From: Demequina sp. NBRC 110053
GTDB lineage: Bacteria > Actinomycetota > Actinomycetes > Actinomycetales > Demequinaceae
NCBI RefSeq assembly: GCF_002090095.1
Contig: NZ_BBRJ01000002.1
Coordinates: 733,265 to 797,264, forward strand
Direction of reading: 5' to 3'
DNA length: 64,000 bases
Part shown: positions 9,234 through 17,962 of the stretch, piece after piece
Position numbering within the stretch: position 1 is the first letter of the stretch
How the letters are laid out: the number at the start of each line of letters is the position of its first letter
The notes under the pieces: model-generated
The model's input: only the letters and a program-made list of their open reading frames with translations
Told to the model about the DNA's origin: nothing
Databases searched by the model: none
Position numbers and translations under genes: made by a program

Positions 9234-11618
9234 CTACAGCTTGTCGAGGCTGTTGAAGCGCAGCACCAGGCGCTTCACCCCGCCATCGCCGAAGTCGACG
9301 ACGACCACTGCGTTGCGGCCGGCGCCCTCGGTGCCGACGACCTTGCCCATGCCGAACTTGTCGGAGATCACGCGCTCGCCCACCTCGAAGCCCACGTCGC
9401 CTGCGCCGCCCGGGGGCGATGGCGGCACGCGGCGGGTCTGCACGGCACCGGCGCGCGCGTACGTGTTGCCGTCCTCGCGGTCCTGGCTGCCTCCGTAACC
9501 GCCAGAACCGTACCCGCCGGACCCGTAGCCCATGCCGGACCATGACCCGGATCCGCGCCGGTCGCCGCGGCCGCGCGAGCCCACCGATGACGTCTCGGAG
9601 ACGGTCCACTCGATGAGCTCGGCGGGGATCTCGTCGCAGAACCGCGAGACCCCGAAGTACTGGGGCGCACCCCAGCTCGCGCGCACCTGCGCGCGGGTGA
9701 GGTAGAGCCGCTCGCGCGCCCGCGTGAGGCCCACATAGGCGAGGCGGCGCTCCTCCTCCATGTCCTTGGGCACGCCGGACTCGATGGACCGCATATGGGG
9801 GAAGGTGCCGTCCTCCATGCCCGTGAGGAACACGACCGGGAACTCGAGTCCCTTCGCCGTGTGCAGGGTCATGAGCGTCACGACGCCGCCCGAGCCGTCG
9901 GCGTCGGGCAGCTGGTCGGCGTCCGCGACCAGCGCGACCTTCTCGAGGAAGTCGGCGAGCGTGCCGTCGGGGTTCTCCTCCGAGAACTCCCGACCCACCG
10001 CGACGAGCTCCATGATGTTCTCCACGCGGCTTGCGTCCTGCGGGTCGTCCGACGCGCGGTACGCGGCCAGCATCCCCGACCGGTCGGCGATCGCGTCGAG
10101 CACGCCCGCCGGCCCATTGTCCGCGGCGAGCGAGCGCAGGTCGTCCATGAGCGACACGAACTGCTCGATCGCGCGCACCGCGCGCGCCTGCAGCCCGGCG
10201 TCCGACGCGAACCGCAGCGCGCCGCCGAAGCTGACGGGCGCATCGGCCGTGGTTCGTGCCCGCCGCACCCGGTCGATCGCCTCGACCGACGTGTCGCCGA
10301 TCGCCCGCTTGGGCGTGTTGATGATGCGCCGCGTCGCCACATCGTCGGCCTCGTTCACGACAGCCGCCAGGTAGGCGAGCATGTCCTTGATCTCCTTGCG
10401 CTCGTAGAAGCGCGTGCCGCCCACCACCTTGTAGGGGATGTCAGCGCGCATGAAGCGCTCCTCGATCACACGCGACTGGGCGTTGGCGCGGTACATGACG
10501 GCGACATCGGCGGGCGCGAGATCGTGCTCGCGCATGAGCCGACCGATCTCGTCCGCGATGAACGCCGCCTCCTCCTGCTCGGTCTCGCCCGCGTAGCCAC
10601 GGATCCTCTCGCCGGCGCCTGAGTCGGTCCACAGGTTCTTGGGCAGGCGGCCATCGTTGTTGGCGATGACCGCATTCGCGGCGGAGAGGATGTTCTGCGT
10701 GGACCGGTAGTTCTGCTCGAGGCGCACGGTGTGGGCGGTCGGGTAGTCCTTCTCGAACTCCAGGATGTTGCGGATGGTCGCGCCGCGGAACGCGTAGATG
10801 GACTGGTCCGAGTCGCCCACGACGGTGAGCTCGCCGGCGGGCAGCGACGCATCGTCCGCGGGACCCACGAGCTCGCGCACCAGCACGTACTGCGCGTGGT
10901 TGGTGTCCTGATACTCGTCGACGAGGATGTGCCGGAACCGCGTCCTGTACTCGCGGGCGATGTCGGGGTTGTCCTGCAGCAGGCGCACGGTCTTGACGAT
11001 GATGTCGTCGAAGTCGACGGCGTTGGCAGCCTCGAGCCGGCGCTGGTACTCGCCGTACGCGCGACCGGCTGCATGCTCGATCGAGAAGCGTGATGCCATC
11101 TCCGAGGCCGCGAGCGCATCGGCCGGCGTGATCAGCTCGTCCTTGTAGGTCCCGATGCGGTTGAGCAGCGCCTTCGCCGTGAACTTCTTGGGGTCGATGT
11201 CCAGCTCCTTCATGACCAGCTTCATGAGGTTCTGGGAGTCCGCGGCGTCATAGATCGAGAAGGTCGACTTGAGCCCTGCGGCCTCGTGGTCGGCGCGCAG
11301 GATCCGCACGCACGCGGAGTGGAACGTCGCGACCCACATGCGCCGCGCTTCCGGACCCACCAGCGCGGCGACGCGCTCGCGCATCTCGCCGGCGGCCTTG
11401 TTGGTGAAGGTGATCGCGAGGATCTCATGGGGACGCGCGCGGCCCGACTCGAGCAGGTGAGCGACGCGGTGCGTCAGGACGCGGGTCTTCCCCGAGCCCG
11501 CGCCGGCGATGATCAGCAGCGCCTCACCTTCGTGCAGGACGGCCTCGGCCTGCGAAGGGTTCAGGCCCTCCACGAGCGGGGAGTGGGGGGAGCTGTCGAT
11601 ATCGAAGAGCGCATCCAT
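9234..11618 (-). CDS. pcrA: ATP-dependent DNA helicase PcrA/UvrD
   Basis: Superfamily 1A 3'-5' helicase used in nucleotide excision repair, mismatch processing and clearing of RecA filaments or stalled RNA polymerase. 794 aa. Motif I is GAGSGKTRVLTHRV (about 37-50), motif II VDEYQDTN, motif III GDSDQSIYAFRGA, motif IV-VI region includes LTRARERLYLTRAQV. After a Gly/Ser-rich linker the C-terminus folds as the Tudor-like tail seen in PcrA (GERVISDKFGMGKVVG), which contacts RNA polymerase. An almost leaderless promoter, TAGACT at 11628-11633, lies 9 nt before the ATG. Confidence 0.95.
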   Translation of the reverse strand: MDALFDIDSSPHSPLVEGLNPSQAEAVLHEGEALLIIAGAGSGKTRVLTHRVAHLLESGRARPHEILAITFTNKAAGEMRERVAALVGPEARRMWVATFHSACVRILRADHEAAGLKSTFSIYDAADSQNLMKLVMKELDIDPKKFTAKALLNRIGTYKDELITPADALAASEMASRFSIEHAAGRAYGEYQRRLEAANAVDFDDIIVKTVRLLQDNPDIAREYRTRFRHILVDEYQDTNHAQYVLVRELVGPADDASLPAGELTVVGDSDQSIYAFRGATIRNILEFEKDYPTAHTVRLEQNYRSTQNILSAANAVIANNDGRLPKNLWTDSGAGERIRGYAGETEQEEAAFIADEIGRLMREHDLAPADVAVMYRANAQSRVIEERFMRADIPYKVVGGTRFYERKEIKDMLAYLAAVVNEADDVATRRIINTPKRAIGDTSVEAIDRVRRARTTADAPVSFGGALRFASDAGLQARAVRAIEQFVSLMDDLRSLAADNGPAGVLDAIADRSGMLAAYRASDDPQDASRVENIMELVAVGREFSEENPDGTLADFLEKVALVADADQLPDADGSGGVVTLMTLHTAKGLEFPVVFLTGMEDGTFPHMRSIESGVPKDMEEERRLAYVGLTRARERLYLTRAQVRASWGAPQYFGVSRFCDEIPAELIEWTVSETSSVGSRGRGDRRGSGSWSGMGYGSGGYGSGGYGGSQDREDGNTYARAGAVQTRRVPPSPPGGAGDVGFEVGERVISDKFGMGKVVGTEGAGRNAVVVVDFGDGGVKRLVLRFNSLDKL

Positions 11619-11672
11619 GACCCGACGAGTCTAGGCGCTGGGACCGACGCTGGCCGACCTCTCCCCGTCGCG

Positions 11673-12164
11673 TCAGGAGGCCTGGGCCGCCACGGTCACG
11701 GCCACTGCGCCGTGCCGCTCGAGCGCGGCCAGGGCCGCATCCGCGGCGGTGCGAACTGCCGCGTCCTCGTCGTACTTGGCCAGACCCAGCAGCATCCGCC
11801 ACACCTCGCGATCCGCCGGGGCGCGCCCCGCCGTGGCGAGGATGCCGAAGCAGCGCGCGACGGTCGCCCGAACGGCCGGCCGGGAGTCGCTCGCCATGAC
11901 CTTGAGCTGGGGAACCATCGCCGCCAGCTCGCCGATGCGCTGGTCGCGTGCCGCGGCGCGCGCGGCCCGATCCTCCGGCGACGCTCCCAGGGCCTCGGAC
12001 GCCACGACTCCCACGGCGGTGACCGCGGCGCGCGACCTGACCGCTGGAGCCGGCCCGATCCGCGGGGCCGGCTCGTGCGCCTGATGGTGTCCCACCCAGA
12101 ACGCGAGGGCGCGCAGGCGCGCGTCCTCCTCGTGGCGGACCGCCACGCCTGCCATCGTGCTCAT
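11673..12164 (-). CDS. HEAT-like repeat small protein, unknown function
   Basis: 163 aa. The C-terminal two thirds are amphipathic Ala-rich helices with HEAT-type spacing (PQLKVMASDSRPAVRATVARC, then LGLAKYDEDAAVRTAADAALAAL), suggesting a small alpha-solenoid for protein binding. Start taken at the ATG at 12164; an in-frame ATG three codons later is possible. A promoter TTGTCA-N16-TACTTT lies upstream at 12205-12232, just after the stop of the preceding gene. No enzyme motif seen. Confidence 0.62.
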   Translation of the reverse strand: MSTMAGVAVRHEEDARLRALAFWVGHHQAHEPAPRIGPAPAVRSRAAVTAVGVVASEALGASPEDRAARAAARDQRIGELAAMVPQLKVMASDSRPAVRATVARCFGILATAGRAPADREVWRMLLGLAKYDEDAAVRTAADAALAALERHGAVAVTVAAQAS

Positions 12165-12204
12165 GCCATCCGGGCGCGCCCTTGGCACCCGCTCCTGGAG
12201 CACC

Positions 12205-12232
12205 AAAGTACTCCACTTCGGCCGTCTGACAA
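12205..12232 (-). promoter_or_regulatory. Sigma-70-type promoter for the HEAT-like gene
   Basis: On the minus strand TTGTCA (12227-12232), 16-nt spacer, TACTTT (12205-12210). It reads toward the gene starting at 12164, with an AGGAG further downstream in the leader. Confidence 0.55.
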
Positions 12233-12241
12233 GTGGGCAGG

Positions 12242-12775
12242 TCAGGACGCCAGTCGCGGCACCTCCGAGCGGCCGGCGAAGGCCGGGAGGACGTGGCGCT
12301 GGACGCCCGCGAGGATCTCGGCGGCCAGCCGGGTCGGGTCCTCGTCGGCGCGCACGGCCCACTTCACATCGGTGCCGTCGCCGAGCATCTCGCGCAGGCG
12401 AGCGCGCAGGCCGCCGACAGCGGCCACGTCCTGTGGCCAGTAGATGGTGGGATCGGGCGCGTCCGGCAATGCCGGCTCCGCCTCGCGCCACTGCGCCCAG
12501 GCCTCGCGCGGCACGGCGAGCACGTGGACGTCGAACCGCAACGAGCCCACGGTTCCCCACGCGAGCGGAGCGAATCCCACGCCCAGGTGCCACACCGAGC
12601 TCGGGTAGGCGAAGGCGTCGTCCTCGCGCGTCAGCCCCCAGGACTCCAGCACGGGCGCGATCTGCCCGTCGAGCATCGCTCGGTAGGCGCGTCGAGCGGT
12701 CGGCTCCGCCTCCACCTTCGGCAGCTCCGCGCGAAGCCGACGGGACCTGCTGCGCTCCGCGAAAGGCACGCTCAT
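12242..12775 (-). CDS. DUF4304-like hypothetical protein
   Basis: 177 aa, cytoplasmic, no signal peptide. The pattern of an N-terminal RxxYRAMLDGQIAPVL helix, an aromatic middle (SSVWHLGVGF) and a C-terminal helix ending VLPAF resembles the DUF4304 family, whose role is unknown; the match is by eye and tentative. ATG at 12775 follows both a very close AGGAG and a TAGAAC -10 spaced 7 nt, so it may be translated from a leaderless mRNA. The HEAT-like gene follows on the same strand 77 nt downstream but has its own promoter. Confidence 0.62.
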   Translation of the reverse strand: MSVPFAERSRSRRLRAELPKVEAEPTARRAYRAMLDGQIAPVLESWGLTREDDAFAYPSSVWHLGVGFAPLAWGTVGSLRFDVHVLAVPREAWAQWREAEPALPDAPDPTIYWPQDVAAVGGLRARLREMLGDGTDVKWAVRADEDPTRLAAEILAGVQRHVLPAFAGRSEVPRLAS

Positions 12776-13040
12776 AGCTCCTGTTCTACACAAACACCGT
12801 GATTCCGGCACGCGGAGAACCGGGGGTTCATCGAGTGTTCAGCCGCTGGGGAGGGCCGATGCACGTGCTGGCTTGGGCGCGGACGATGCGCTCAGGCGGC
12901 CCTCGAGTGGCGCACTCGGCGGCTGCCAAGAGGCACAGTACCGGAACGATGCGCCCCGGCCGTCGTGCGGTCGAGCATCAGGACGACCACGGACGCTCGG
13001 CCACCGCCACGGCTCTCGGCGACCGCCCGGGCGCCGTGGG
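12776..13040. other. Intergenic region, 265 bp
   Basis: No credible gene. It holds the TAGAAC -10 (12783-12788, minus strand) for the DUF4304-like gene. A weak 7-bp stem (13007-13013 with 13033-13039, 19-nt loop) sits directly after the stop of the response regulator and could end that transcript. A near-copy of the recurring motif, GCCGATGCACG, occurs near 12855. Confidence 0.4.
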
Positions 13041-13691
13041 CTAGACGATGCGGCGCTGGGCCGCCCAGTGGGCGAGCTCGTGCCGGTTGGTGAGCTGCAG
13101 CTTGTGCAGCACCTTGCCCACGTGCGTCTCGACCGTCTTGATCGAGATGAACAGCTTCTCGCCCACCTCGCGATAGGTGTACCCGCGCGCGATGAGGCGC
13201 ATGACCTCCTGCTCGCGCGCCGTCAGCTTGTCGAGGTCCTCGTCCGCAGCTGCGACCTCACCTCCCGCCGCCCCGAAGGCGTCGAGCACGAAGCCGGCCA
13301 GGCGCGGCGAGAACACGGCGTCGCCCGATGCGACCCGCCTCACCGCATCCGACAGATCGGGACCCGAGATCGACTTGGTGACGTAGCCGCGCGCACCGGC
13401 GCGAATCACGGACACGACGTCCTCAGCCGAGTCTGACACGGACAGGGCGAGAACCTTCGTGCCGTCGATCCGGCCCTTCAGCTCAGCGAGGACGTCGAGC
13501 GCACCGCCGCCCTCGCCGCCGGGCAGGTGCACATCGAGGATCACCACCTGCGGCCGCGTGTCGAGGATCTCCGCGACGGCGGACTCGACGTCGCGGGCCT
13601 CACCCACCACGTCGATGTCGTCGTCGAGCGATTCACGCACGCCTACCCTGATCACATCGTGGTCGTCCACGATCACCACTGTCACGCTCAT
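13041..13691 (-). CDS. LuxR-family response regulator of the PspC-linked system
   Basis: 216 aa. Receiver domain begins VTVVIVDDHDVIRVGVRESL with the phospho-acceptor Asp in VVILDVHLPGGEGG and the Lys in GYVTKSISG; the C-terminal LuxR helix-turn-helix is LTAREQEVMRLIARGYTYRE...IKTVETHVGKVLHKL. Its ATG overlaps the histidine kinase stop by 4 nt (ATGA), so the pair is one operon. The kinase gene diverges from a PspC-domain gene, an arrangement conserved in actinobacteria and linked to envelope stress; that role here is inference. Confidence 0.95.
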   Translation of the reverse strand: MSVTVVIVDDHDVIRVGVRESLDDDIDVVGEARDVESAVAEILDTRPQVVILDVHLPGGEGGGALDVLAELKGRIDGTKVLALSVSDSAEDVVSVIRAGARGYVTKSISGPDLSDAVRRVASGDAVFSPRLAGFVLDAFGAAGGEVAAADEDLDKLTAREQEVMRLIARGYTYREVGEKLFISIKTVETHVGKVLHKLQLTNRHELAHWAAQRRIV

Positions 13692-14710
13692 CGCGCGCCT
13701 CCCGTCGGCATCTGAATGGTCACCTCGGTGCGTGAGCCAGGGGAGCTGCGCAGCTCTGCGCTGCCGCCGTGACGCTCCACCCTCCCCATGATCGAATGGC
13801 GGATCCCGAGGCGATCGCTCGGGACGGCGCCGGGGTCGAAGCCTGGGCCGCCGTCGCGCACGAACACCTCGTACGTGCTGCCGGCGACCTCGGCGTACAC
13901 GCTGATCGGGCCCTCGGCGTGCCGTGCGGCATTCGCGACCGCCTCTCGGGACGCGTGGACCGCCGCCCACAGTCGCTCGTCGGTGGGCGCGTCGCCCACG
14001 CACACCACCTCGATCGCGACACCGTGCGTGTCCTCGACCTCGGCGACCGCGTCCTTCAACGCCTGCGCCACGGACTCCTCGACGCTCGGCCGGTCCTGAT
14101 ACAGGTAGGAGCGCAGGTCGCGCTCCTGCGCGCGAGCGAGCCGGGCGACGGCGTCGGGGTCATCGGCCCGCGCGCGAATCAGCGTGAGGGTCTGCAGCAC
14201 GGAGTCGTGCAGGTGTGCGGCGATGTCCGCTCGCTCGTACTCGCGGATGCGCTCCTCGCGCTCGATGCCCACCTGGCGGATCAGACGCAGCCACCACGGC
14301 GCGAGCAGCAGCGCAGCGCCCACCGCCACGACGATGGGCGTCACGATGGCGCGCACCACCATCGTCTCGGTGTAGTCCCATGCGGCGAACCACCACAGGG
14401 CGCCCACCCCCAGCGCGAGGCCCACCAGCAGCCGCAGCCACGCGTCCCGCCGGAAGATGCCGGCGACGTCGAGCCGGCGCGCATCCTGCCCGAACGCGCC
14501 GTCGAGCGGGCTCCAGACCAGCCCCAGCCCCGCGAGATAGATCACCAGTGGAATCACCCAGGGCGCGAGCTCCTCGGTGCCCCACCGGTCGACCGCGAGC
14601 GCGCCGGCTACCGTGAGAAGAGCCGCGCCCACGAGCACCTGCCAGATCACGGGCGCCGAGCGACGGCGCTCGAGCGGGCGCGCGATCGGGCCCCTGGTCT
14701 GGCTGGTCAT
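13688..14710 (-). CDS. PspC-associated sensor histidine kinase
   Basis: 340 aa. Four to five hydrophobic segments in the first 160 residues form the sensor part, with no large extracellular loop, so it likely reads a signal within or at the membrane. The dimerisation box is DIAAHLHDSVLQTLTLIRA (HisKA_3-like, His-Asp) and the ATPase part ends with DGGPGFDPG and GLGIRHS-type glycine boxes (RLGIRHSIMGRVERHGG). I start at the ATG at 14710 (MTSQTRGP) rather than the longer open frame. The facing gene encodes a PspC protein; in related actinobacteria the PspC domain and kinase form one signalling unit. Confidence 0.92.
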   Translation of the reverse strand: MTSQTRGPIARPLERRRSAPVIWQVLVGAALLTVAGALAVDRWGTEELAPWVIPLVIYLAGLGLVWSPLDGAFGQDARRLDVAGIFRRDAWLRLLVGLALGVGALWWFAAWDYTETMVVRAIVTPIVVAVGAALLLAPWWLRLIRQVGIEREERIREYERADIAAHLHDSVLQTLTLIRARADDPDAVARLARAQERDLRSYLYQDRPSVEESVAQALKDAVAEVEDTHGVAIEVVCVGDAPTDERLWAAVHASREAVANAARHAEGPISVYAEVAGSTYEVFVRDGGPGFDPGAVPSDRLGIRHSIMGRVERHGGSAELRSSPGSRTEVTIQMPTGGAR

Positions 14711-14745
14711 GGAGCAATCGTCACACAGCAGCACCGGGACAGGAG

Positions 14746-14756
14746 CGCGCATCGGC
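14746..14756 (-). repeat. Copy of recurring 11-mer GCCGATGCGCG
   Basis: Exact copy in the divergent region between the kinase gene and the PspC gene. One of six intergenic copies in this window. Confidence 0.6.
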
Positions 14757-14905
14757 TCGTCTCAGGGGTGCTCCCGCACGAAGTTCAGGGGCGCGATCAG
14801 GGTGATACCTCATAGCGCGACCCCGTGGCCGATGCCGACACTGATACCAGCGCGGCGCCCCACCTGGCGTCCGTACCCGTAACGGCACGGCCGATGGAGA
14901 GACAC

Positions 14906-16678
14906 ATGAGCGAGACCCCGCAGCCTCAGAAGGAGGCCGCGTTCTTCACCTCGATTCGCAGCTGGGGCCTGACCCGCGGCGACAACGGCGTGGTCGGCGG
15001 CGTGGTGGAGGGACTCGGCCAGCGCATCGGTATGGCACGAGTGCCCGCTCGGCTGCTCGTCGTCCTCGCATGGATCCTGCTGCCCGGTGTCGTCATGCTC
15101 GGCTACGCCGCGGCGTGGGGACTGCTGCCCGACCGCCGGGGCACCATCATCATCCAGAACTTTGGCCGTGGCGTCACCAACGTGGGGGCGCTCCTGGGCA
15201 TCGCGGTGCTGACCTTGTTCGGCGTGGGCGCCCTCAACAGCGGGCCCTTCCCCCTCGGGTGGGGCGGCGACCCGTTCCCGTGGGACGACATCAGCGTCAA
15301 TGGGCCGCTCGAGGCCGTCGGGACGCTGATGGCCGTGGGGTTCACCCTCGCCATCCTCGGAGGACTCGCCGCGCTGATCTTCGTGCTCGTCCGCCGGTCG
15401 CGCAGCGCTGAGCCGCCCGGCACGGGTGGCCCCCACGCCGGCGGTGCGCCCACCACTCCTCCGGCCGCGACGCCCGGCGGGGCAGCAGCCCCTGCCGGCC
15501 CGGCCGCCCCGGCGTCGCCCACCGGCGATGGCGTCGCCGGCCAGGATCCCGACGGCGCGACCCCAGGCGAGTCCACGGACCCGACTGCGGCCCCCGCGCC
15601 AGGACGCGACGTCACGGACGAGCCGGCGACCGCATCGTCGCCCCTGACGGCGGCGATCCCGGTCGCCAGCGCTCCCCAGCCATGGGAGCCCGCCCTGCTT
15701 CCCGGCGATGCCCGAGCAGGTGTGGCTCCTTCTCGAGGAGCGGCAGCCGGCGCCGCGAGCGCCGCGGCGTGGGCGCACGCGCCCTCGGGCGGCTGGCCGA
15801 GCCACGAGACGCCCCCCACGCCGCCTCATCACGCTCCCCCACCACCTTCCGCGGCCGCTCGCCCAGCGCAGCCTCGCGCGCCGCGCGTCCCCGGGCCGGG
15901 CAAGGCGGCCTGGATCGCCTTCCTGGGCGTGATGCTGGTCTCGGCGGCCGTGGTCTTCGGGATCGGACGCTCCGGACAGCTCGCGGTCCCGGCGCCGCTC
16001 GCATGGGGAGCATGCGTGACGATCGGCCTGGGCGCGATCATGGTGATCGTCGCGCTGACGGGTCGGCGTCTGGGCTTCCTGGGGTTCCTCACCATCCCGG
16101 CAGTGCTCCTGAGCGTCCTGTTCGCCAGCAATGCGGGCGAGATCCGCGACGGGTTCGATGGCAGAGGCGACTGGTGGCAGGGCGACACGGTCATGTACGG
16201 CGAGGTGTCGGACCCCGAGGTCACAGCGGTCGGGCCCGACGAGCCGGAGACCACGCCCGTCGACCTCGGCTCCGCGCTGAGCTCCGACTACTCGACCATC
16301 ATCGCCGCAGGCGCGTGCACCACCCCCATCGTCGCGCAGACGTGGGAGGAGGTCTCGCTCTGGGGCGAGGACAGCGCCACCGTTCGCATCGGTGAGATCG
16401 CGGCCGACACCGACCTGGAACTGACGGCCACCGCGACCCGCGTCGCCTTCCCGGCCGGGACCAGCATCGAGATCCTCGGCTCAGGCGAGACCACCGTGAT
16501 CTGGGAGGACCGCGACGTGAGCTGTTACGACTGGAGCGAGGCGGCTCTCGACGAGTGGGGCGAGCCCACCGGCGCGGATCCGAGCACCGTGCTCCGTGCT
16601 TCCAACGCCGATCAGCCCGTCCTGACCCTCTCGGGCCGCGATGGCGCCGTCATCTACCTCGAGGAGGTCGTCCAGTGA
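14906..16678 (+). CDS. PspC-domain envelope-stress membrane protein
   Basis: 590 aa. A PspC domain occupies about residues 18-78 (RGDNGVVGGVVEGLGQRIGM...GYAAAWGLLPD) with its amphipathic and membrane helices. Two more helices (about 95-112, 137-162) follow, then an unusually long low-complexity Ala/Pro/Gly linker (about 170-335), a three-helix block (about 340-430) and an extracellular C-terminal domain of about 150 residues beginning EIRDGFDGRGDWW. PspC proteins bind membranes and signal envelope damage. ATG at 14906 has GGAGA 6 nt upstream. The next gene overlaps by 4 nt. The C-terminal domain is Thr/Asp-rich and resembles the DUF2154-like ends seen on other PspC proteins; that is tentative. 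Confidence 0.88.
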   Translation: MSETPQPQKEAAFFTSIRSWGLTRGDNGVVGGVVEGLGQRIGMARVPARLLVVLAWILLPGVVMLGYAAAWGLLPDRRGTIIIQNFGRGVTNVGALLGIAVLTLFGVGALNSGPFPLGWGGDPFPWDDISVNGPLEAVGTLMAVGFTLAILGGLAALIFVLVRRSRSAEPPGTGGPHAGGAPTTPPAATPGGAAAPAGPAAPASPTGDGVAGQDPDGATPGESTDPTAAPAPGRDVTDEPATASSPLTAAIPVASAPQPWEPALLPGDARAGVAPSRGAAAGAASAAAWAHAPSGGWPSHETPPTPPHHAPPPPSAAARPAQPRAPRVPGPGKAAWIAFLGVMLVSAAVVFGIGRSGQLAVPAPLAWGACVTIGLGAIMVIVALTGRRLGFLGFLTIPAVLLSVLFASNAGEIRDGFDGRGDWWQGDTVMYGEVSDPEVTAVGPDEPETTPVDLGSALSSDYSTIIAAGACTTPIVAQTWEEVSLWGEDSATVRIGEIAADTDLELTATATRVAFPAGTSIEILGSGETTVIWEDRDVSCYDWSEAALDEWGEPTGADPSTVLRASNADQPVLTLSGRDGAVIYLEEVVQ

Positions 16679-17115
16679 CCACTGCAGCACCACGGCGTCG
16701 CGCAGGAAGGCGCATCTCCGCAGCTCTATGGGGCCTGCTCGTGATCGGCGCCGGCATCCTGTCGATCGTCGCCTACTCGGGCTACGAGATCGACCTCGAG
16801 CTCGCCGCCATCATCCTCCTGGCAGCGGTGGGCGGCTGGATGCTGCTGTCCGCAGCCGTATCGGGGCTCGGTCGCAAGCGCGAGGCGGCCGCCGCGACGG
16901 CGCCAGTCGTCGAGGAGACCACCGTCAAGCCGACCGACCAGCCGTCCTCGACCGCGGGCGACCTTGAGACGGTCGCAGCGGACGGCGCGGTGGACTCTGA
17001 GCAGGACTCGGGATCGCAGGATGGCTCGCGGGAGCCCGCGGTACCCGCCGACGATCTGGAGCCCGAGCGGGAGACCGATGCTGATGGCCGGAACGGTGGT
17101 CGCGCCGCACGCTGA
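16675..17115 (+). CDS. Small two-helix membrane protein coupled to PspC gene
   Basis: 146 aa. Arg-rich N-terminus, two hydrophobic helices (about 16-34 and 40-60), then a long acidic, disordered tail rich in Glu, Asp and Ser. GTG at 16675 overlaps the PspC stop (GTGA) and has GAGGAGG 7 nt before it, so it is translationally coupled. Likely an accessory part of the PspC system; family not recognised, function unknown. Confidence 0.78.
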   Translation: MTTAAPRRRAGRRISAALWGLLVIGAGILSIVAYSGYEIDLELAAIILLAAVGGWMLLSAAVSGLGRKREAAAATAPVVEETTVKPTDQPSSTAGDLETVAADGAVDSEQDSGSQDGSREPAVPADDLEPERETDADGRNGGRAAR

Positions 17116-17212
17116 CAACGGACGACCGCGCGACAAGGGACCATGCGGGAAGGCTGCCGGCCGGGCCCGCGTTGGACTCGGTGACCGACCGACCGGACCC
17201 ATGGAGTGAACC

Positions 17213-17935
17213 GTGACCTCATCCCGATGGAACGCCCCGGTGCTCGCAACCCCTGTGCTCGCAGCCCCGGTGCTCGCAGCCCTGATGCTCGCGGGCTGCT
17301 CGGGAGACGAGGGCGCGCAGCCAGACGCCACGCCCACGCCCTCTGATGTCGTCGCCTGGTCCCAGGCCACCGAGCCACCGACCTCGTCCACGTCGGAGCC
17401 ATCGGTCGACGTCGGCTCCGACGGAGACTCGACAGCCGACGCCCAGGACGCCGAGGGCATCGCCGCCCTCGGCACGGCGGTGGCCACGATCCGTGTGCCG
17501 CTTCCAGACGATTGGCAGTACGAGGGCACCTATGGCGACGGCACCCTGCCGTACGCCGTGCTCGTGGACGCGTCGCGACCCTTCGACCTGTCGGAGCCCG
17601 GCTCCGACGCCTATCGAGACTCAGTGTGGGTGCAGGTAGAGACCTACGCCGTCGGCGGCGACTCCCCCGTGGGTGAGGTGCCTCGCGAGGCTCAGGAGCT
17701 CGCTGACCTCCTCGCCGAGTCCTACGGAGCCGAGGCAGAGGTGATCGCCGGCGACGTGCCGACCGTCCATGTCGCGCCTGACGACGAGCAGGGCGGCGTG
17801 ATCCACGAGCTGTATGCGCGCCATGGCGACATCTGGATCCTGGCACGACCGCACAACGTGGACGTCGACGCCTACCTCGACGGCGAGGACGTCCCGATCC
17901 TGCACGCGGTCCTCGAGGACTCCGAGATCGCCTGA
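17213..17935 (+). CDS. Lipoprotein, unknown function
   Basis: 240 aa. Signal peptide ends in a lipobox LMLAGC near residue 28, followed by a Ser/Thr/Glu-rich spacer and a mixed alpha/beta domain (about 90-240) with no motif I recognise; its two acidic ends and the pattern VPLPDDWQYEG resemble PsbP-like or DUF-type actinobacterial lipoproteins, which is uncertain. GTG at 17213 has GGAG 6 nt upstream. The signal peptide core is built from a 15-bp tandem repeat. It lies 97 bp after the PspC-coupled gene, same strand, and could share its transcript. Confidence 0.75.
   Translation: MTSSRWNAPVLATPVLAAPVLAALMLAGCSGDEGAQPDATPTPSDVVAWSQATEPPTSSTSEPSVDVGSDGDSTADAQDAEGIAALGTAVATIRVPLPDDWQYEGTYGDGTLPYAVLVDASRPFDLSEPGSDAYRDSVWVQVETYAVGGDSPVGEVPREAQELADLLAESYGAEAEVIAGDVPTVHVAPDDEQGGVIHELYARHGDIWILARPHNVDVDAYLDGEDVPILHAVLEDSEIA
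17237..17296 (+). repeat. Four tandem 15-bp units inside a signal peptide
   Basis: Units 17237-17251, 17252-17266, 17267-17281 and a diverged fourth 17282-17296, consensus CCGGTGCTCGCAGCC. They encode PVLAT, PVLAA, PVLAA, LMLAG, forming the hydrophobic core of the lipoprotein signal peptide. Confidence 0.9.
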
Positions 17936-17962
17936 CCACGGCGGCCCGCAGGTGGAGCGGAC

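Noticed and set aside
11673-12593. Long version (306 codons) of the HEAT-like protein
   Set aside because: The extra N-terminus overlaps the DUF4304-like gene out of frame and is Arg/Gly-rich; a promoter lies between them at 12205-12232.
12799-13044. 81-codon frame between response regulator and DUF4304-like gene
   Set aside because: No ribosome site, no leaderless promoter and random-looking composition.
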